Below are positions 5,066-5,913 of a stretch of 5,913 bases of DNA, piece after piece. Numbering within the stretch: position 1 is the stretch's first letter; each line of letters opens with the position of its first letter. The notes below the pieces were generated by a model that saw only the letters and a list, made by a program, of their open reading frames with translations, was not told where the DNA came from and did no database searches. The stretch is from Lachnospiraceae bacterium (GTDB lineage: Bacteria > Bacillota_A > Clostridia > Lachnospirales > Lachnospiraceae). The stretch spans positions 1 through 5,913 of the forward strand of contig JAFRYJ010000172.1 of the NCBI GenBank assembly GCA_017437705.1, in the 5' to 3' direction. A program made the position numbers and the translations under genes.

Positions 5066-5913
5066 ATGCAGGAGATCAAATGCCCCAACTGCGGACAGGT
5101 TTTTCAGGTGGATGAGAGCGGATACGCCCAGATCGTGCAGCAGGTAAGAGACAAGGAGTTTGAGACGGAACTGAAGCGCCGGGCAAAGGAGCTGGAGAAG
5201 AAAAAGGAATCGGACATCACCATCGTGAAGATGGAACAGGAAAAGGCATACAGCGAGGAGCTTTCCAAAAAGGACACTGAGCTGGCTGAAAAGGATATGC
5301 TTATCGAACAGCTGAAGGCTCAGATCTCCGGCAGCGAGACCGAGAAAAAGCTGGCTGTGTCGGAGGCTCTTCAGGAGAAGGAAAAGGAAAGCGATTCCGC
5401 CATCAGCAAAAAAGACAAGGTTATCGCGGCGAAGGAGCTGGAGATCCAGAAGCTTGAGGCGCGGCTGGCCGCCGCTGAGACCGAGAAGAAACTGGCTGTC
5501 ACGGAAGCCGTTCAGGAAAAAGACAGGGAGCTTTCGGAAAAGACGACGGAAATCACGGCCCTTGAAGGAAAGCTTTCCAGTAAGGACGCGGAGATCCAGC
5601 TTCGCGAGAAGTCCCTTATGGAGAAGCACGAATCCGAGCTGAAACTGAAGGACGAGCAGATCGAGTATTACAAGGATTTCAAGGCCCGCCAGTCCACGAA
5701 GATGGTGGGCGAGAGCCTGGAACAGCACTGCCTGAACCAGTTCAATTCCATCAGGATGACGGCCTTCCCCACTGCCTATTTCGAGAAGGACAATGATGCC
5801 AAAAGCGGCAGCAAAGGCGATTTCATATTCCGTGAGGCTGCAGAGGACGGCACGGAGTTCATCTCCATAATGTTTGAGATGAAGAATGAGATGGATGAGA
5901 CCGCCACGAAACA
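5066..5913 (+). CDS. DUF2130 family coiled-coil protein with PD-(D/E)xK-like motif (3' end outside the window)
   Basis: This gene starts at ATG 5066, with AAGGAG (5053-5058) 7 nt upstream, and is still open at the right edge (282 codons visible). Residues 1-20 carry a short zinc-ribbon-like segment with one CPNC (C6, C9). Residues about 25-205 are a charged, Glu/Lys-rich coiled coil with a near-duplicated segment: ETEKKLAVSEALQEKEKE (91-108) and ETEKKLAVTEAVQEKDRE (138-155), offset 47 residues. From about 207 a conserved globular domain begins: GESLE (215-219), FP.A.FEKDN (234-243), GDFIFRE (251-257) and FEMKNE (270-275), the hallmark of DUF2130. D252 and E271-x-K273 resemble the metal-binding core of PD-(D/E)xK nucleases, with E219 as the helix Glu. 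The remaining conserved part must lie beyond 5913. No signal peptide or membrane helix is seen, so it is probably cytoplasmic. Its function is not established, and nuclease activity is an inference. No functional link to the upstream synthase is evident. Confidence 0.85.
   Translation, partial: MQEIKCPNCGQVFQVDESGYAQIVQQVRDKEFETELKRRAKELEKKKESDITIVKMEQEKAYSEELSKKDTELAEKDMLIEQLKAQISGSETEKKLAVSEALQEKEKESDSAISKKDKVIAAKELEIQKLEARLAAAETEKKLAVTEAVQEKDRELSEKTTEITALEGKLSSKDAEIQLREKSLMEKHESELKLKDEQIEYYKDFKARQSTKMVGESLEQHCLNQFNSIRMTAFPTAYFEKDNDAKSGSKGDFIFREAAEDGTEFISIMFEMKNEMDETATK

Noticed and set aside
5030..5728. A 232-codon minus-strand open frame opposite the DUF2130 gene
   Set aside because: Its Leu/Phe-rich translation is what the complement of Glu/Lys-rich coiled-coil codons gives. 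The plus strand has the RBS and family motifs.
1..5913. CRISPR array, tRNA/rRNA genes, or insertion sequence
   Set aside because: No regularly spaced direct repeats, no cloverleaf or rRNA-like segment, and no transposase frame were seen on either strand.

Overview
The window looks like chromosomal DNA from a Gram-positive anaerobe of the class Clostridia, probably Lachnospiraceae. This is an inference from three things: strong AAGGAG(G) ribosome binding sites, coding regions of moderate to high GC that still use many ATA (Ile) and AGG (Arg) codons, and the relatedness of the proteins. No species can be named from the sequence alone.

Layout from left to right. Positions 1-476 hold no gene. 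They contain a good leftward sigma70-type promoter (15-43) that serves a gene beyond the left edge, several hairpins, and a textbook leftward rho-independent terminator (328-359). Positions 477-1199 (minus strand) encode a DeoC-family aldolase. It keeps the Schiff-base lysine but has unusual phosphate-site residues. Positions 1200-1599 are a divergent intergenic region with candidate promoters. Positions 1600-4881 (plus strand) encode a 1093-residue membrane protein. Positions 4882-5065 are non-coding and contain a perfect 14-bp inverted repeat. From 5066 to the right edge runs the 5' part of a DUF2130 coiled-coil protein with a nuclease-like motif.

The notable item is the 1093-residue protein. 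It is a single-chain fusion of a complete GH5 endo-beta-1,4-glucanase (about residues 55-340) and a complete BcsA-like family-2 glucan synthase (about residues 382-936, with the D / DxD / TED / QxxRW set and an FxVTxK gating loop), followed by a degenerate PilZ-like C-terminus. By predicted topology the hydrolase lies outside the cell in the loop between the first two membrane helices, on the side where the nascent glucan should emerge, and the synthase core lies in the cytoplasm. In most bacteria these two activities are separate genes (bcsA with bcsZ; in Clostridioides difficile a separate GH5, CcsZ, beside CcsA). No bcsB-like or other synthesis partner is seen in the window. The PilZ-like region lacks recognisable RxxxR and DxSxxG c-di-GMP motifs.

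The aldolase, the fusion enzyme and the DUF2130 gene show no obvious shared pathway. The aldolase is divergent from the fusion gene and has its own terminator. The DUF2130 gene has its own RBS and a possible promoter, so each is probably its own transcription unit.
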